Of a DNA stretch of 64,000 bases, positions 26,724 to 36,759 are shown one piece after another (within the stretch, counting starts at the first letter, position 1; the number at the start of each line of letters is the position of its first letter). Both the position numbers and the translations under genes were made by a program. The notes beneath the pieces are model-generated. The model did not search any database and was not told where the DNA came from. It worked only from the letters and a program-made list of their open reading frames with translations. Origin of the DNA: Neoroseomonas terrae (GTDB lineage: Bacteria; Pseudomonadota; Alphaproteobacteria; Acetobacterales; Acetobacteraceae); NCBI RefSeq assembly GCF_018129025.1, contig NZ_JAAEDI010000005.1, positions 124,001-188,000 of the forward strand, in the 5' to 3' direction.

Positions 26724-27140
26724 ATGGCAGGGCATAGCAGCCGGAATGCGGCATCGACCATGCTGCTCATCCTCGGCCTCCTGGTACCGACGGCGGCAAG
26801 CAGTGAGGTGCTCGACAAGTTCCCGTCGTTACCCGAGCTTTGGCTGGCCACGGGCATGGCGATGCTCATCGGCACGCTTCTCGCCTATGCCAGCCGCTGG
26901 ACCTTGCTGGTGACGTGGCCGCTCAGCGTCTGGTGCATTGGCTTCGGCCTGTTGCAGGACTTCCACTCCCCGGAGATCGGGCGGGCCGTGCTTCGCGAGG
27001 GTGGCTGGTCCATTGCCGTGAACTGGCACCTGATCGCGTTTGCCAGTGCCGCATGGCCATTGCTTTTCCTGGTCCGGCGATGGAAGCCGCGGGAGCCTTC
27101 AGGCGCTATTCCTGCATGTATGCCGCCACCGCGTCATTGA
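26724..27140 (+). CDS. small inner-membrane protein inserted between chvI and chvG
   Basis: The 138-residue frame encodes three or four hydrophobic segments: near residues 13-25 (MLLILGLLVPTAASS), 41-57 (LWLATGMAMLIGTLLAY), 61-78 (WTLLVTWPLSVWCIGFG) and about 100-117. The C-terminus is basic and Pro-rich. GTG (26721) and ATG (26724) are alternative starts. The family is not recognised. Lying between a response regulator and its kinase on the same strand, it may be co-transcribed and could modulate the sensor, but that is only positional inference. Confidence 0.6.
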   Translation: MAGHSSRNAASTMLLILGLLVPTAASSEVLDKFPSLPELWLATGMAMLIGTLLAYASRWTLLVTWPLSVWCIGFGLLQDFHSPEIGRAVLREGGWSIAVNWHLIAFASAAWPLLFLVRRWKPREPSGAIPACMPPPRH

Positions 27141-27212
27141 GCGTTCTGCCCCAGGCCTTCGATGCGGCGTTCCTGACGAGCGCCGGGCGCCCAATCGAGC
27201 TAGGTTCTCCCC

Positions 27213-28913
27213 GTGCCTGACGACAGCGCCAGCCTGCCCCGCCCCGCCCCGCCGACCTCAAGCAAGGTCGAACGACGCCGCACGCGCCGCTTCTCCCCGC
27301 TCCTGCGCCGCATCCTGCTGGTCAACGCCGTGCCGCCGGCGCTCCTCGCAGCCTCGCTGCTTTACCTCGACCAGTACCAGAACGGCCTGCTGGCCGCGGA
27401 GGTCGAGGCGCTCCGCACCCAGGCGCGCATCTATGCCGGCGCCATCGCCGAAGCCGCCGTGCGCATCGAGGGCGACCGCGCCATCCTTGTGCCTGACCAG
27501 GCGCGCCCGCTGCTTCGCCGCCTCGTCGAACCCTCCCCCAATACCCAGGCGCGGCTGTTCGACAGCAGCGGCGTGATGGTCGCCGACAGCCGGGTACGCG
27601 AGGGACCCGGCGGCGCGGTGACCAGCGAACCGCTGCCGCCGCCCGAACCGCGGGGACCGCTGACTTCGACCGTCGCCAATGTCTATGACCGGCTGGTCTC
27701 GGTGCTGCCCGCGCCGCTGCGTGGCGGTGCGGGCGGCGATGGCGTCGCGGTCACGGTCGGGCCGGAGGCGCCGGATTTCGACTGGCAGCCCGATCTCGGC
27801 CCCGACCGGCGGGAAGAACTGCGCCTCGCCCTCGAAGGCGGCGTGCGCCCCTATATCCGCCGCACCGGCGACGGCCGCCTGCTCGTCTCGGTCGCCGAGC
27901 CTGCCCGGCGCGGGGGGCAGAGCGTCGGCATCGTGCTGCTGACGCGCGAGGCGCGCGAGGTGGACCAGCGGCTGTTCGAGATCCGTGCCTCCGTGCTGCT
28001 GCTGTTCGGCACGGCGCTGGTGCTGACGGTGATGCTGTCCTTCTATCTGGCGCGTACCATCGCGACGCCGATGCTGGACCTGGCGCGTTCCACCCAGCGC
28101 ATCCGCGAAGGCGAAGGACGCGAGGAATCCGTTCCCGAACCCCTGCTCGCGCGCAACGACGAGATCGGCACCCTGGCGCGCGACCTCCAGAATTCCGCCC
28201 GCGCCCTGTGGGCGCGCATCGACGCCAACGAACGCTTCGCCGCCGACGTGGCGCATGAGCTCCGCAACCCCCTGACCTCCGTGCGCAGCGCGCTGGAGAC
28301 GCTGCGCCGTGTCGAGAATCCGGACAGCCGCAACCGCCTGCTCGCGATCATCGCCGAGGATGCGGTGCGGATGGACCGGCTGATCGCCGACATCTCCGAT
28401 TCCTCGCGCGTGGATGCCGAGCTGTCGCGCACCATATCCGCCCCCGTGGACATCGCGCCGATCCTGTCCGCACTGGCCGAACTGCATGAGGCGACGCGGG
28501 CGGAGGACGACGCGCCGTCCGTCTCGCTGGAGACGGAACCCGGCGCGCTCGTGGTGCGCGGGGTCGAGGGCCGCATCGTGCAGGTCTTCCGCAACCTGCT
28601 CGGCAATGCGCTGTCCTTCAGCCCACGCGGCGGCAAGGTGACGGTGAAGGCACGGCCGACAGGCGCGGTGGTAGAGGTCGCGATCGAGGACCAGGGCCCC
28701 GGCATCCCCGAGCAGAAGCTCGAGAGCATCTTCGAGCGCTTCTATTCCGAACGGCCCAGCGGCGAGCGCTTCGGCCAGCATTCCGGCCTCGGCCTGTCGA
28801 TCAGCAAACAGATCATCGAGGGGCTGCGCGGCCGGATCTCGGCCGAGAACCGGCGGGACGCGGCGGGGAAGGTGCTCGGTGCGCGCTTCGTCGTACGGCT
28901 ACCGGCGGCTTAA
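27213..28913 (+). CDS. chvG: sensor histidine kinase ChvG
   Basis: The 566-residue kinase begins at a GTG. It has a membrane segment at about residues 28-48, a periplasmic sensor domain to about 255, a second membrane segment (VLLLFGTALVLTVMLSFYLA, about 258-280) and a HAMP region. The HisKA box is FAADVAHELRNPLTSVRSAL with the phosphorylated His near residue 348. The ATPase domain shows NLLGNALSFSPRGG, EDQGPGIP and SGLGLSISKQIIEG. It should phosphorylate ChvI. In rhizobia hprK follows chvG; here an HD hydrolase does. Confidence 0.92.
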   Translation: MPDDSASLPRPAPPTSSKVERRRTRRFSPLLRRILLVNAVPPALLAASLLYLDQYQNGLLAAEVEALRTQARIYAGAIAEAAVRIEGDRAILVPDQARPLLRRLVEPSPNTQARLFDSSGVMVADSRVREGPGGAVTSEPLPPPEPRGPLTSTVANVYDRLVSVLPAPLRGGAGGDGVAVTVGPEAPDFDWQPDLGPDRREELRLALEGGVRPYIRRTGDGRLLVSVAEPARRGGQSVGIVLLTREAREVDQRLFEIRASVLLLFGTALVLTVMLSFYLARTIATPMLDLARSTQRIREGEGREESVPEPLLARNDEIGTLARDLQNSARALWARIDANERFAADVAHELRNPLTSVRSALETLRRVENPDSRNRLLAIIAEDAVRMDRLIADISDSSRVDAELSRTISAPVDIAPILSALAELHEATRAEDDAPSVSLETEPGALVVRGVEGRIVQVFRNLLGNALSFSPRGGKVTVKARPTGAVVEVAIEDQGPGIPEQKLESIFERFYSERPSGERFGQHSGLGLSISKQIIEGLRGRISAENRRDAAGKVLGARFVVRLPAA

Positions 28914-28963
28914 AGGCGGGCAGGCGCCGCAGCCCGGTGCCGGGTCACCGTGGCTGTGGCGGG

Positions 28964-29521
28964 CTACCCCTCCTCCGCCGACAGCTTCGCGACCGCGCTG
29001 CGGTAGGTTGCGTCGAACAGCGCGTCCAGCGCCGGGTTCACGCCCTTCAGCCCTGCCGCGACACGGCCGGCCCAGCCGACATATTCCAGGCGCCGCGCAT
29101 GGATCCAGTTCGCCGGCGGGCTGTCCGCGATGGCGAGCAGGTTCGAGATCTTGTCGGCCAGTTTGAGCTGCTTTGCCCCGTCCGACTTCTTCGCCGCCTG
29201 GCTGACCTGCAAGGCCTTGCGCGTCTCCTTGGGCAGCATCGTGTCGTCTGTGGCCTCGGCGACAAGATCGGCGACCTCCACCCCGAAGGCGGCGACAAGA
29301 TCGGCATGGGTGACGTCGGTGTCCTCCACCGTGTCGTGCAGTAGCGCCGCCAGGATCACCGGCAGCGGCGCACCATGCTCCGCGAGGATCGATGCCACCT
29401 CGATGACGTGGTTGACGTAGGGTTCGGCGGCCGAGCCCTTGCGCACCTGGCCGGCATGGGCGCGGGCGGCGAACAACGTGGCGCGAAGGATCTCGGCACC
29501 GGGGTCGGTACTGGGTTTCAT
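28964..29521 (-). CDS. HD-domain hydrolase, MESH1/SpoT-like
   Basis: The 185-residue protein has the HD motifs of stand-alone (p)ppGpp hydrolases: AARAHAGQVRKGSAAEPYVN (first His, about residue 20), NHVIEVASIL, and LAALLHDTVEDTDVTHADL (the HD pair and ED motif, about residues 58-70). A later LKLADKISNL motif is also typical. It has no synthetase, TGS or ACT domain. It likely hydrolyses ppGpp or a related nucleotide with Mn2+. It converges on chvG. Confidence 0.8.
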   Translation of the reverse strand: MKPSTDPGAEILRATLFAARAHAGQVRKGSAAEPYVNHVIEVASILAEHGAPLPVILAALLHDTVEDTDVTHADLVAAFGVEVADLVAEATDDTMLPKETRKALQVSQAAKKSDGAKQLKLADKISNLLAIADSPPANWIHARRLEYVGWAGRVAAGLKGVNPALDALFDATYRSAVAKLSAEEG

Positions 29522-29575
29522 GGCTGCTCCAATGGAACCGCGATGGCCGTTCGCGCAAGGGTGAAGGGAATAGCC

Positions 29576-29698
29576 ATGGTGGACGAGCCTCGCCGGTTCC
29601 GCGGGCGCGCGGTGTTGGCCATGCCGTCGCTGAAGGATCTCTACTTGCTCGACGAGGCCGCGGCGATCAGGGCGGTCGCGGCGTGCGGTGACGGCTGA
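29576..29698 (+). CDS. possible 40-residue protein
   Basis: A short frame begins MVDEPRRFRGRAVLAMPS and continues LKDLYLLDEAAAIRAVAA. An AAGGGAA stretch lies just upstream. Codon choice looks like the neighbours. It fills the gap between the divergent HD hydrolase and the end of the AsmA-like gene. No family is recognised and it could be chance. Confidence 0.3.
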   Translation: MVDEPRRFRGRAVLAMPSLKDLYLLDEAAAIRAVAACGDG

Positions 29699-29710
29699 GC
29701 CGCGCCTCGG

Positions 29711-31597
29711 TCAGCGCCCCGCGCCCGCCCGGAAGCATGGATTCTGCCGGGCGAAGTCGCGCAGCGCCGGGGGAAGCGGGGCAATCCGGTCCCCGGCGGC
29801 CAGCCGCGCACGCCCTTCGCCCGACCAGCTCGCCGGCGCGATGTTCGGGTCGGCGAAGGACCCGCTGACCCGGACGGGGATATCGAGCGCGAAGAAATCC
29901 GTCGTCTCGCTCTGGCTGCCGATCACCAGGTCAAGAACCCGGCGGTTCAGGTCGAAGGTCGCAAGGCCGCTGATGGTGCCGGTGCCGGCGCGGATGCGCA
30001 GCGGCGCTGCCTCCCCCCGCCCATCGCGGATGTCGACGACGGCGAGCAGGCAGGTGAGCGGCGTCTGGCCACGGGCGGTGCGGAACAGCGCGCGCAGGTC
30101 GGTCGATGCCATCTCGATCACTTCCCGCGCGATCGAGCCGCTGCGCATCGACACCACGGCGGAGATGTGGGCCTGCCGGGTCGCCGCATTCATGGTGGCG
30201 CCCTCGGCGGCGACGGCGACGCGCGCTTCCATCGGGCCCTGCGCCGGCAGGGAACGGATGCCGAAGGCCTGGCGCAACGTGTCGAGATTGCCCTCCCGCA
30301 GGGCGACGTTCGCCGTCACCTTGCCGCCGCGCGGTGACGGTTCCAGCGCGCCGGTGGCTTCGAGCCGTGCGCCATAGGCGCGCATGGTGAGGGTTTCGGC
30401 CGCGATGCGGCCGGGCGCGGCAGTTGCGACGAGCCGTACCTCGGTGGCAGCGAGATCGGCGTAGGCGAATTCGCGCGCCGTCGCCCGGATGTTCAGCCGC
30501 GGGTCGGGTGCCGCTGCGAAGGTCAGCGGGATGTCGGCCTGGCCACGCCCGTCGCCGGGCTGCGCCGGCGGCGCGCCGAACAGGGCGTTGAGGTCGAGCC
30601 GGGTGAAGTCGATCTCGGCCGCCACCGCGTCCGGCTCGCCCGCCGGGCCTTCGACCAGTTCCAGCCGCGGGGCGGTGAAGGCGTCGTTGTCGATCTCGCC
30701 CCGTGCCGCGGTCAGGCGCCAGCGGTCGCCCTCGCGCCGGAAGGCGCCGGCCAGGCCGACCAGGAACGCAGGACCAGGGCCGGCGCCCGCCATGGTCAGG
30801 ATGGCGCCGAGCGATCCGGCCTGCAGCGACAGCCGCCCCTCCAGCCGATCGAAGTTCAGCGGGTCGCGCGAGGTGCCGTCGAAGGCGAGCACCGTCTCCG
30901 GCGCGGTGGCGCGCAGCGGATAGGGGAAGGGCGCGGTCCCATCTCGGAGTTGGTCCGGCGTGCCGAGCGTGCCGGCTATGCTGACGGGAATCGACTGATA
31001 GGCGCCCTGGGCACGTAGTGTCAGCGGCTGGTCGCGCGCCGGGGCAACGAGGGTGACGGCGGTAAGCTCGGTGCGCAGCGGCGTTCCGCTGCTGGTGCGA
31101 AAGACGATATTGGCCCGGCTGAGACCAACGTCGAGGATCACCGGCAGGCCGCTGCGGTCGGGGGGCTCCGGTGAGAAGGGCGTCGAAGGACCGGCGGCAT
31201 CGCCATGAAAACGCCAATTGCGCCGCTTCCGCGCATCGCGTTCCAGGAGGAGGTCGAACCCCTCGGCGCGTACCTGGCGCAACACCACCTGGCGACGCAA
31301 CAGCGGCAGCAGGTCGAGCACGGCGGTCGCTGAGTCGAGGCGGGCCATCTGTGGCGCCGAGCCGCCCTCGATATTGGCGACGGCGAGGCCGCGCAGAGTG
31401 ACGGTGGTGGCGAGGCCCGGGGAGATCGTCAGGCCTTCGATGGTGACCGCGCGACCGAGTTGGGCCGTGAGGCGCGCGGCGGCGTAGGGGGCGAGTTCAA
31501 GGCGCGGCAACGCGACGAACAGCGCCGCCACGGCAAGCACGGCGATCAGCGGCAGGGCCAGCACCGCACCCAGGATGCGCTTGCTGCGGCGGGTCAT
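29711..31597 (-). CDS. AsmA-family envelope protein
   Basis: The 628-residue protein has one N-terminal membrane anchor (RILGAVLALPLIAVLAVAAL) followed by a long periplasmic region. This contains the AsmA-type start AARLTAQLGRAVTIEGLTIS and late VLDLVIGSQSETTDFFALDI plus PVRVSGSFADPNIAP. AsmA-like proteins are thought to help move or organise lipids between membranes. I took the ATG at 31597 because it places the anchor normally. Length is typical. It appears to be transcribed alone. Confidence 0.82.
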   Translation of the reverse strand: MTRRSKRILGAVLALPLIAVLAVAALFVALPRLELAPYAAARLTAQLGRAVTIEGLTISPGLATTVTLRGLAVANIEGGSAPQMARLDSATAVLDLLPLLRRQVVLRQVRAEGFDLLLERDARKRRNWRFHGDAAGPSTPFSPEPPDRSGLPVILDVGLSRANIVFRTSSGTPLRTELTAVTLVAPARDQPLTLRAQGAYQSIPVSIAGTLGTPDQLRDGTAPFPYPLRATAPETVLAFDGTSRDPLNFDRLEGRLSLQAGSLGAILTMAGAGPGPAFLVGLAGAFRREGDRWRLTAARGEIDNDAFTAPRLELVEGPAGEPDAVAAEIDFTRLDLNALFGAPPAQPGDGRGQADIPLTFAAAPDPRLNIRATAREFAYADLAATEVRLVATAAPGRIAAETLTMRAYGARLEATGALEPSPRGGKVTANVALREGNLDTLRQAFGIRSLPAQGPMEARVAVAAEGATMNAATRQAHISAVVSMRSGSIAREVIEMASTDLRALFRTARGQTPLTCLLAVVDIRDGRGEAAPLRIRAGTGTISGLATFDLNRRVLDLVIGSQSETTDFFALDIPVRVSGSFADPNIAPASWSGEGRARLAAGDRIAPLPPALRDFARQNPCFRAGAGR

Positions 31598-31972
31598 GTC
31601 GGGCGTCTCCCGGATTCCGGCCAACATAAGGGCGGGCGGCCACGCCGGGAAAGGCTACGACCGAGATCCCTGCCGACCTGAACGCAGCGTGCGGCCGCGG
31701 GTTGGATCCGCGGTTGCGCCTGCCCGTGCAAGACACGCCTGACTATCCCGATAGTTCCTCGGCCGGCGTTGCAGAAGCGTTGCCACGCCACGGCCAGGCC
31801 TGGTGCCGACGCTGGCTCCTGCGCACGTGGCGTGCGCCGTTCTGCTGCCCGCCTGTCGCGCCTGGCACCGACGGATTGCGGTCCAGGTGCTCCAAGCACC
31901 TGGCGGGGTGGTTCGGAGGGGCAGAGCCCCTCCGATCTCCGACGTCGGCCGCGTTGGCGCGGCCGACCCGGA
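31598..31972. other. gene-free spacer between the AsmA-like gene and rho
   Basis: This 375-bp stretch holds copy D of the paired-hairpin element (31883-31933) and a small palindrome ACTATC-CC-GATAGT at 31742-31755, about 150 bp upstream of the AsmA-like start. No open frame here looks coding. Confidence 0.5.
31883..31933 (-). repeat. paired-hairpin intergenic element, copy D (type II)
   Basis: Read on the minus strand after rho: hairpin 1 is GGAGGGG/CCCCTCC (31915-31933), then a C-rich linker, then hairpin 2 CCAGGTGCT/AGCACCTGG (31883-31903), then ACCGCAATC. The linker and tail match copy A, while hairpin 2 has different, still complementary bases. It starts 39 bp after the rho stop, in sense orientation. 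Confidence 0.75.
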
Positions 31973-33247
<1,275 letters not shown>

Positions 33248-33589
33248 GGGTGCTGGACGCTGTCCGTGCAGGGGATTGGCCGGGACGTTCCCAGAGGAGG
33301 GCAGCACGGGCGCGGAGGACCCGCGCCGTATGCGGCCTGCCCGCCCGCAACCGCGCCGTGGATGGCGCGACGGGCGAAGTCCCGGAAAAAGGAAGGAAGT
33401 TGGCGGCGCCTGGCGCGGAGCGCCCCGCACCGCTGGCGGGAAGCGGGCGAACCCTATGAAGGTCGGGGCCGCCCGTCAACGGGGATGTGCTGCGGGCCGA
33501 TGCGATTTCAAGGCCGTGCCGACCCGGCACCGCCCATTCCGCCCCCCGCGTTCCCCCAGGGGGCGCCGGAAGCAGCGGCCCGACGCAGC
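33248..33589 (-). other. untranslated leader of rho
   Basis: The 342 bp between hemJ and rho contain no convincing gene. The sequence is very C- and G-rich, including CCCCAGGGGGCGCC near 33560. Long leaders upstream of rho commonly carry autoregulatory termination sites, so a Rho-dependent attenuator is plausible, though no specific signal was identified. Confidence 0.3.
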
Positions 33590-34042
33590 CTAAAAGGGCT
33601 TCGCAATCACCATCACGACGATGAGGACCAGGGTCACGGTCGGCACCTCGTTCAGCAGGCGCCAGCTCCGCTCGCTGCGCGTGTTCTCGTCGCGATCGAA
33701 GCGCTTCCGGCCAGCCGAAAGGACATGGTGAAACGCCGTCATGGTGATCAGCCCGAGCATCTTGCCGTGCCACCACCCGGCCTTCCAGTCGACCACGCCC
33801 GGGGTCAGCACCAGCAGCACGCCGAAGGTCCAGGTCCAGATCATCGCCGGGTTCATGATGGCGCGCAGCAGGCGGCGTTCCATCACCTTGAACAGCTCGG
33901 ATTGCGGCGAGCCGACCGGCACCTGGCAGTGATAGACGAACAGCCTCGGCAGATAGAACAGACCCGCCATCCAGGCAAAGGCGCCGATCAGATGCGCCGA
34001 CTTGATCCAGAGATACCAGGGCGCGAGGGCGTCGATGGTCAT
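33590..34042 (-). CDS. hemJ: protoporphyrinogen oxidase HemJ
   Basis: The 150-residue membrane protein has the HemJ (UPF0093) features: WIKSAHLIGAFAWMAGLFYL, PRLFVYHCQV, MNPAMIWTWTFGVLLVL and GWWHGKMLGLITMTAFHH. These place the conserved His and Lys in predicted transmembrane helices. HemJ oxidises protoporphyrinogen IX to protoporphyrin IX in heme synthesis. Its position upstream of rho is a conserved alphaproteobacterial arrangement. Confidence 0.92.
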   Translation of the reverse strand: MTIDALAPWYLWIKSAHLIGAFAWMAGLFYLPRLFVYHCQVPVGSPQSELFKVMERRLLRAIMNPAMIWTWTFGVLLVLTPGVVDWKAGWWHGKMLGLITMTAFHHVLSAGRKRFDRDENTRSERSWRLLNEVPTVTLVLIVVMVIAKPF

Positions 34043-34129
34043 GAGCGGAACTCCCGGCGGCCGGCGTGGTACGGAGCGCCGGCCAAGCGCCCGCCCATGC
34101 CATACCGGCCGGCGCGCCGGAAGGAGCGG

Positions 34130-35071
34130 CTACTGCCGCCCCAGTCCCAGCTCGCGCAGCAGCGTCCGGTTGGCTTCGCTCTCCGCCGCGAAGCGCTCGC
34201 GGAACTGCGCGCCCGGCAGGAAGCTCGGCACCGAGGCCAGACGCTGCGCCGTGGTGCGGAAGCCCTCGCTGTTCACGGCCGTCTGGCAGGCGCGCTCGAT
34301 CGCCTGCGCCGCCGCCTCCGGGATGTCGGCCGGCGCGATCAGCCCGCCATGGGACGTGCCCTGCACGGGGAAGCCGAGCTCGGTTGTCGTCGGTACCTCC
34401 GGCAAATGCGGCAGGCGTTGCGCACCGACCACGGCGATCGCCGGGAGGCCGGTGGAAGCCACGATGGACGACGCCTCGACGAAAGCGTGGATCTGTCCGC
34501 CAAGCGCGGCTTGGCTCATCGGCCCGGCGCCGGTGAAGGAGACCATCAGGGCCTCGATCCCCGCCTGCCGCAGCACCGCGGCCATCAGGATGTGCTGCGT
34601 GCTGGCCGAGCCGGGTGCGCCATAGACCAACGCCTCCTTCCCCGACCGCCCATGGGCGATCAACCCACGAAAATCCTGGAACGGCGCGTTGCGGCCGAGA
34701 ATCACGACCTGGGGGTTGTCATAGACGAGGCAGAGGAAGCGGAAGCTCTCCAGCGAATAGGTCAGCGGGATGGCGTGCGGCTGCGCGGTGATCGGGTTGT
34801 TCGGTGAAATGGCGATGGTGTAGCCATCGGGCCGCGCGCGGGCGAGTTCGGCCGAGCCGATCGTCCCGGCCGCGCCGCCGCGGTTCACCACGACGACCGT
34901 CTGGCCCAGGGCCCGTGCTAGCTCGGGCTGGATGGCGCGCGCCATGAGGTCGGTGTTGCCGCCGGGCGGGTACGCCGCGATCAGCGTGATCGGGCGCGAC
35001 GGGAACGCTTCCTGCGCCGTCGCGGCGCAAGGCGCGACGGCGGCAAGCAGCAGGGCGAGCAGGCGCTTCAT
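34130..35071 (-). CDS. Bug-type (TctC) solute-binding protein
   Basis: The 313-residue protein has a signal peptide (MKRLLALLLAAVAPCAATAQ) and Bug motifs SRPITLIAAYPPGGNTDLMA, TVVVVNRGGAAGTIGSAEL and VYGAPGSASTQHILMAAVL. It lies 61 bp downstream of the hydratase beta gene on the same strand, so it may bind the hydratase substrate or its precursor. The normal conserved HVPYRG segment is replaced by a divergent MVSFTGAGPM. Confidence 0.88.
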   Translation of the reverse strand: MKRLLALLLAAVAPCAATAQEAFPSRPITLIAAYPPGGNTDLMARAIQPELARALGQTVVVVNRGGAAGTIGSAELARARPDGYTIAISPNNPITAQPHAIPLTYSLESFRFLCLVYDNPQVVILGRNAPFQDFRGLIAHGRSGKEALVYGAPGSASTQHILMAAVLRQAGIEALMVSFTGAGPMSQAALGGQIHAFVEASSIVASTGLPAIAVVGAQRLPHLPEVPTTTELGFPVQGTSHGGLIAPADIPEAAAQAIERACQTAVNSEGFRTTAQRLASVPSFLPGAQFRERFAAESEANRTLLRELGLGRQ

Positions 35072-35132
35072 GTGCGATTTCCTCCCGGTTGATGCGCACA
35101 GAGTGGCCGGGATCGCGGCGCGGGGGAACCGG

Positions 35133-35777
35133 TCAGTTCCCAGCGGCCGCGCGATCCTTCGCGAGCTGCGCGAGAATGGCCGGCATGCGGTCCTGCGCCT
35201 GGTGCTGCAGCGTGTCGAACAGGCTGTTGCCGTGCGCGTCGATGCCGACGGTCAGCGGGCCAAGGCCGCGCACAGCGAGCCGCACCAGGCGGTAATGCGC
35301 GACGAGGTCGGGATAGGCGACCTCTCGCACCGCCTCGATCGCCGCGGAATGCAGCGGCGCGCCGCCGCCGAGGAAGGAGAGATAGACGCAGCCGACCTCC
35401 CGCATAGCCTCGACGCAGCCGGCATCGAGCCCGCCCTTCCCGCCGACCGCCGTCAGCCCGAAATGCCGGATCAGCGTTGGCATCAGCCGGTTGAAGCGCG
35501 TGCTGGTGGTGGGGTTCATGTAGAGGATCTCGAGCCCGCCATCAGTGGTGTCCTGCGAGTAGGAACCGAGATGCAGCAGCGACCCGCCATCAAGCGGGAA
35601 AGGCGGTGCGTGACCATCCTCCGCGCAGGCGACCAGGCGCTGAACGGTGGGAAGGCCGGCGGTGATGACGATCTCCCCATCCACCAAGATCATGTCGCCG
35701 GCGCGGAGGGAGCGGGCGTCCTCGCGGGACAGCGGCATGCGGAGGGTGCGGAACCCGGCGTGATCGGACGCGCTCAT
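35133..35777 (-). CDS. class I fumarase-type hydratase, beta subunit
   Basis: The 214-residue protein matches the C-terminal (beta) domain of class I fumarases and the TtdB subunit of L-tartrate dehydratase. Visible are RAGDMILVDGEIVITAGLPT, LHLGSYSQDTTDGGLEILYM, NPTTSTRFNRLMP, VGGKGGLDAG and TVGIDAHGNSLFD. It works with the alpha subunit encoded by the overlapping upstream gene (ATGA). The substrate may be fumarate, tartrate, mesaconate or a related hydroxyacid; the sequence does not decide. Confidence 0.85.
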   Translation of the reverse strand: MSASDHAGFRTLRMPLSREDARSLRAGDMILVDGEIVITAGLPTVQRLVACAEDGHAPPFPLDGGSLLHLGSYSQDTTDGGLEILYMNPTTSTRFNRLMPTLIRHFGLTAVGGKGGLDAGCVEAMREVGCVYLSFLGGGAPLHSAAIEAVREVAYPDLVAHYRLVRLAVRGLGPLTVGIDAHGNSLFDTLQHQAQDRMPAILAQLAKDRAAAGN

Positions 35778-36643
35778 TCGAACCGCTCCACCGTGCCGTC
35801 ATTGTGCAGCCGCGCGCGCGTGCGGCGATTGATCCAGCAATTGAAACAGACCGCGACGGGCGTGTAGCCGTGGCCCGAGGCGTAATCGACATGCACCGCC
35901 AGCGCCGTGGTGTCGCCACCCGTGCCCATGGGACCGAAGCCCGTGGCGTTCACCGCACGAAGCAGGCGTTCCTCCATCGCGGCCAGCGTCGGTTCGGGAT
36001 TCACGCTGCCGACGCGCCGCATCGTCGCCTTGCTGGCGATGCGCGCCGCCACGTCGAAGGACCCGCCGATACCGACACCGATGATGACCGGCGGGCAATG
36101 CTGCGATCCCGCCTGCATCACCACCTTCATCACATAGGCCTCGATCTCGGCGAGGCTGGGGAAGGAAAAGGTTTCGAGCGCCGCCCAGCGGCCCGATCCC
36201 AGCGCCTTTGGTTGGCACAGGATCTCGACCCAATCTGCGCCGCCCGCGACGTCCCACGTCACCAGGGGCATGTCCTTGCCCTTGTAGCCGCGCTCATTCG
36301 TCAGCGGGTTCGTCACATGCTTCAGCAGCGGCGGGCTGATGCGCCCGACCAGCTCATCGAAGCCGTCCGAGATCGCGGCCTTGATGTCGCCATCCAGCCG
36401 CGCCGCGGTGCCGATGGTGACGTGATAGACCGGCACACCGGCATCGGAGCAGACGAAGCGGTCCTCATCCTCTGCCTTCTGCGCGCTGGTCAGCATCATG
36501 CGCAGCACCTTGCGCGCACCGTCCTGGCTTTCCGTGCCGATCGCGTGGCGCAGCCCGTCCTTCGTATCGGCCGGCACCGCGCGCAGCGACCAATCGTACA
36601 GATCTGCGGATAGCGCCTTCACCGCGTCATAGGTGATGGGCAT
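35774..36643 (-). CDS. class I fumarase-type hydratase, alpha subunit (4Fe-4S)
   Basis: The 289-residue protein carries the iron-sulfur catalytic domain. Cluster cysteines are likely those in RFVCSDAGVPVY, AGSQHCPPVIIGVGIGG and VAVCFNCW. NPLTNERGYKGKDMPLV is also family-typical. The start at 36643 was chosen because upstream codons run into the divergent promoter region. It is divergent from the GST-CoA-transferase operon and shares a 116-bp control region with it. Confidence 0.87.
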   Translation of the reverse strand: MPITYDAVKALSADLYDWSLRAVPADTKDGLRHAIGTESQDGARKVLRMMLTSAQKAEDEDRFVCSDAGVPVYHVTIGTAARLDGDIKAAISDGFDELVGRISPPLLKHVTNPLTNERGYKGKDMPLVTWDVAGGADWVEILCQPKALGSGRWAALETFSFPSLAEIEAYVMKVVMQAGSQHCPPVIIGVGIGGSFDVAARIASKATMRRVGSVNPEPTLAAMEERLLRAVNATGFGPMGTGGDTTALAVHVDYASGHGYTPVAVCFNCWINRRTRARLHNDGTVERFE

Positions 36644-36703
36644 GCCCTGGTGGTTCCTCGTCCCTGCGCGCAGGGTCTTGCCGCCGCCGCGCGCGCCCTT
36701 AAA

Positions 36704-36717
36704 GTCATATAACTGAC
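36704..36717. promoter_or_regulatory. inverted repeat between the divergent hydratase and GST operons
   Basis: GTCA-TATAAC-TGAC is a short inverted repeat with an AT-rich centre in an otherwise GC-rich 116-bp divergent promoter region. It lies 61 bp before the hydratase ATG and 43 bp before the GST ATG. It is a candidate operator for the GntR/UTRA regulator encoded at 43003. Confidence 0.4.
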
Positions 36718-36759
36718 CTAACGACACAAGAGGGAGGGCGCGCTCGCGCCGCAACGTCC

